DNA from: Deltaproteobacteria bacterium
Lineage (GTDB): Bacteria > Myxococcota_A > UBA796 > UBA2385
Direction of reading: 5' to 3'
NCBI GenBank assembly: GCA_015489145.1
Contig: WGAH01000897.1
Location: forward strand, 1 to 6,628
DNA length: 6,628 nucleotides
Made by a program: the position numbers and the translations under genes. Below the pieces are notes generated by a model. The model worked only from the letters and a program-made list of their open reading frames with translations, was not told the origin of the DNA and did no database searches. Shown in pieces: positions 5,749 to 6,628 of this stretch. Positions within the stretch are counted from its first letter, which is position 1; each line of letters opens with the position of its first letter.

Positions 5749-5808
5749 GAACCGGGCGTTTCCCGCTCGGTTCCGATGATCGAACCGCCGGTGTTCCACG
5801 GGGAACAC
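5749..5808. promoter_or_regulatory. Cluster of GAACCG/CGGTTC and GTTCC/GGAAC palindromes, including a parS-like 16-mer
   Basis: GAACCG (5749-5754), CGGTTC (5768-5773), GAACCG (5782-5787) and the dyad GTGTTCC-ACGG-GGAACAC (5791-5808) lie within 60 bases. The central 16 bases of the last dyad (TGTTCCACGGGGAACA, 5792-5807) differ at one position from TGTTCCACGTGGAACA, a sequence of the kind bound by chromosomal ParB. Between the second and third half-sites is a further small palindrome, CGAT-G-ATCG (5774-5782). The repeats are directly seen; whether a regulator, ParB or nothing binds is unknown. Confidence 0.45.
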
Positions 5809-5831
5809 GCTCCGCCTCCCGCGGCGGGCGC

Positions 5832-5846
5832 GCCCCGCGGGGAGCC
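5832..5846 (+). repeat. 15-base direct repeat, copy 2
   Basis: Second identical copy of GCCCCGCGGGGAGCC, 207 bases from the first (5625-5639) and about 85 bases before the lhr start codon. Confidence 0.5.
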
Positions 5847-5921
5847 CGGCGTCCCGCCGCTCCTTGCGCCGACCGGCCCCGCGAATGAAGGGGAGAAGGC
5901 GCGGTGGGGCGCTTCCCACCC

Positions 5922-5927
5922 GGAGGG
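5922..5927 (+). promoter_or_regulatory. Ribosome binding site of lhr
   Basis: GGAGGG lies four bases before the ATG at 5932. It is the clearest Shine-Dalgarno on the plus strand here and decides the lhr start. Confidence 0.7.
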
Positions 5928-5931
5928 CGCG

Positions 5932-6628
5932 ATGGAGCGAAGGGACGGCGGGCTCGGGGCGCTGGGACCCGCCGCGCGGGCGTGGTTCTCGGCCACCTTC
6001 CCCGCGCCGACGGCGGTTCAGGCGGCCGGCTGGCCGGTCCTGGCCGAGGGTCGCCACGCCCTGCTCGTCGCCCCCACCGGGAGCGGCAAGACGCTGGCGG
6101 CCTTCCTCGCGGCCATCGACCGCCTGGTCACCGGGCCCGCCCCCGAGCAACCCGGCGTGCGGGTGCTCTACGTCTCCCCCCTGAAAGCGCTGGTCCACGA
6201 CGTGAACCGCAACCTGCGGGCGCCGCTCGCGGGGGTGGAGGCGGCGGCCCGGCGCCTCGGCCTGCCGGCGCGGCCGGTGAGGGTCGCCGTGCGGACCGGC
6301 GACACGAGCCAACAGGATCGCCGGGCGCTGCTCCGGCAGCCCGCCGAGGTCCTCGTCACCACTCCCGAGTCGCTCTACCTGCTGCTCACCTCGAAGGCGC
6401 GGGCGGTGCTCGACGCGGTGGAACTCGTGATCGTCGACGAGGTGCACGCGCTGGCCGGCAACAAGCGCGGGGCGCACCTGGCGTTGTCGCTGGAACGCCT
6501 CGCCGCGCTCGCCCGCCGCGACCCCTTGCGGGTGGGGCTGTCGGCGACGGTGCGACCCGCCGAGGCGGCGGCGCGCTTCCTCGGCGGGGACCGACCGGTG
6601 CGGGTGGTGGACGCCTCCGAGCCGCCCC
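5932..6628 (+). CDS. lhr: Lhr-family ATP-dependent DNA helicase, N-terminal part (cut by window edge)
   Basis: The first 232 residues of a superfamily 2 helicase of the Lhr (large helicase-related) group are present; complete Lhr proteins are usually far longer (about 900 for Lhr-core, about 1400-1500 for the full type). Motifs appear in order: a Q-like PTAVQAAGWP (26-35), Walker A APTGSGKT (47-54), motif Ia YVSPLKALVHDVNRNLRAPL (80-99), the Lhr-typical VRTGDT (120-125), motif Ib TTPESLYLLLTS (143-154), Walker B DEVH (169-172) followed by ALAGNKRGAHLALSLERL (173-190), which is diagnostic of Lhr, and motif III SAT (204-206). The ATG is chosen because a GGAGGG Shine-Dalgarno sequence lies at 5922-5927 and no in-frame upstream start fits. 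The family has 3'-to-5' translocase activity and is linked to DNA repair in mycobacteria. The type (core or full-length) cannot be told from this fragment. Confidence 0.93.
   Translation, partial: MERRDGGLGALGPAARAWFSATFPAPTAVQAAGWPVLAEGRHALLVAPTGSGKTLAAFLAAIDRLVTGPAPEQPGVRVLYVSPLKALVHDVNRNLRAPLAGVEAAARRLGLPARPVRVAVRTGDTSQQDRRALLRQPAEVLVTTPESLYLLLTSKARAVLDAVELVIVDEVHALAGNKRGAHLALSLERLAALARRDPLRVGLSATVRPAEAAARFLGGDRPVRVVDASEPP

Larger units (their letters stand above)
5546..5931. other. Gene-free divergent spacer rich in inverted repeats
   Basis: This 386-base stretch separates the divergent flavin-reductase and lhr genes. Open frames cross it only as GC-driven shadows with no recognisable domain, and no tRNA-like fold was seen. 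It contains two hairpins in the flavin-reductase leader (GGCGGC/GCCGCC at 5568-5588 and TCCCCG/CGGGGA at 5591-5612), a 10-bp perfect hairpin at 5711-5733, GTTC/GAAC half-sites at 5749-5808, and a 15-base sequence present twice. No confident promoter could be picked for either gene, although both must presumably start here. Confidence 0.7.

Noticed and set aside
5864..5890. TTGCGC as a -35 element for lhr
   Set aside because: No acceptable -10 hexamer follows at 16-18 bases; too weak in this base composition.
4890..5996. Minus-strand frame of 368 codons covering the flavin-reductase gene and the spacer
   Set aside because: No recognisable domain and strong compositional bias; the overlapping 181-residue frame has all the family motifs.
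1..6628. Insertion sequence, prophage, CRISPR, toxin-antitoxin or defence island signals
   Set aside because: No transposase, integrase, terminal inverted repeats, regularly spaced repeats or small toxin/antitoxin pair was found. Lhr relatives occur near some defence genes, but none is visible here.

Overview
The window is GC-rich throughout (roughly 70-75% by eye). It holds a vitamin B12 (corrin ring) biosynthesis operon on the minus strand, its cobalamin riboswitch and promoter, a flavin-reductase-family gene on the same strand, a gene-poor 386-base spacer, and the start of an Lhr-type helicase gene on the plus strand. No mobile element, CRISPR array, tRNA or rRNA was seen. The high GC, GTG starts, tight GTGA overlaps and a CbiD-containing order (cbiD-cbiC-cbiET-cbiL-cbiF) fit a bacterium with the anaerobic, cobalt-early B12 pathway, for example a high-GC relative of the Desulfuromonas/Geobacter group. 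That placement is an inference from gene order, not from a marker gene.

Layout by position, with the operon read from right to left. A sigma70-like promoter lies at about 4966-4939. A class I-type cobalamin riboswitch follows (about 4932-4770), then a leader ending in a perfect hairpin beside the cbiD Shine-Dalgarno sequence (4704-4684). Next come cbiD (4676-3447), cbiC (3450-2755), a fused cbiE-cbiT gene (2758-1532), cbiL (1535-786) and cbiF (789 to the left edge, probably only a few residues short of its end). All five genes start with GTG. All four junctions are the same 4-base GTGA overlap, so translation is probably coupled along the whole chain.

Together these genes cover much of the central corrin pathway. 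CbiL methylates C20, CbiF C11, CbiD C1, and CbiE/CbiT C5 and C15 with decarboxylation, and CbiC moves the C11 methyl to C12. CbiG, CbiH, CbiJ, CbiA and the chelatase are absent from the window and may lie beyond the left edge.

Upstream of the operon, a flavin-reductase-like FMN-binding split-barrel protein (5545-5000) ends at a weak terminator-like hairpin just before the cbi promoter. The spacer from 5546 to 5931 has no convincing gene but is rich in inverted repeats, including a 16-base palindrome one base from a common chromosomal parS sequence and a cluster of GTTC/GAAC half-sites. From 5932 the plus strand encodes the first 232 residues of an Lhr-family superfamily 2 helicase.

I see no evidence for an undescribed multi-gene system. 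The points most worth a second look are the regulatory architecture of the cbi leader, the all-GTGA operon and the palindromes in the spacer.
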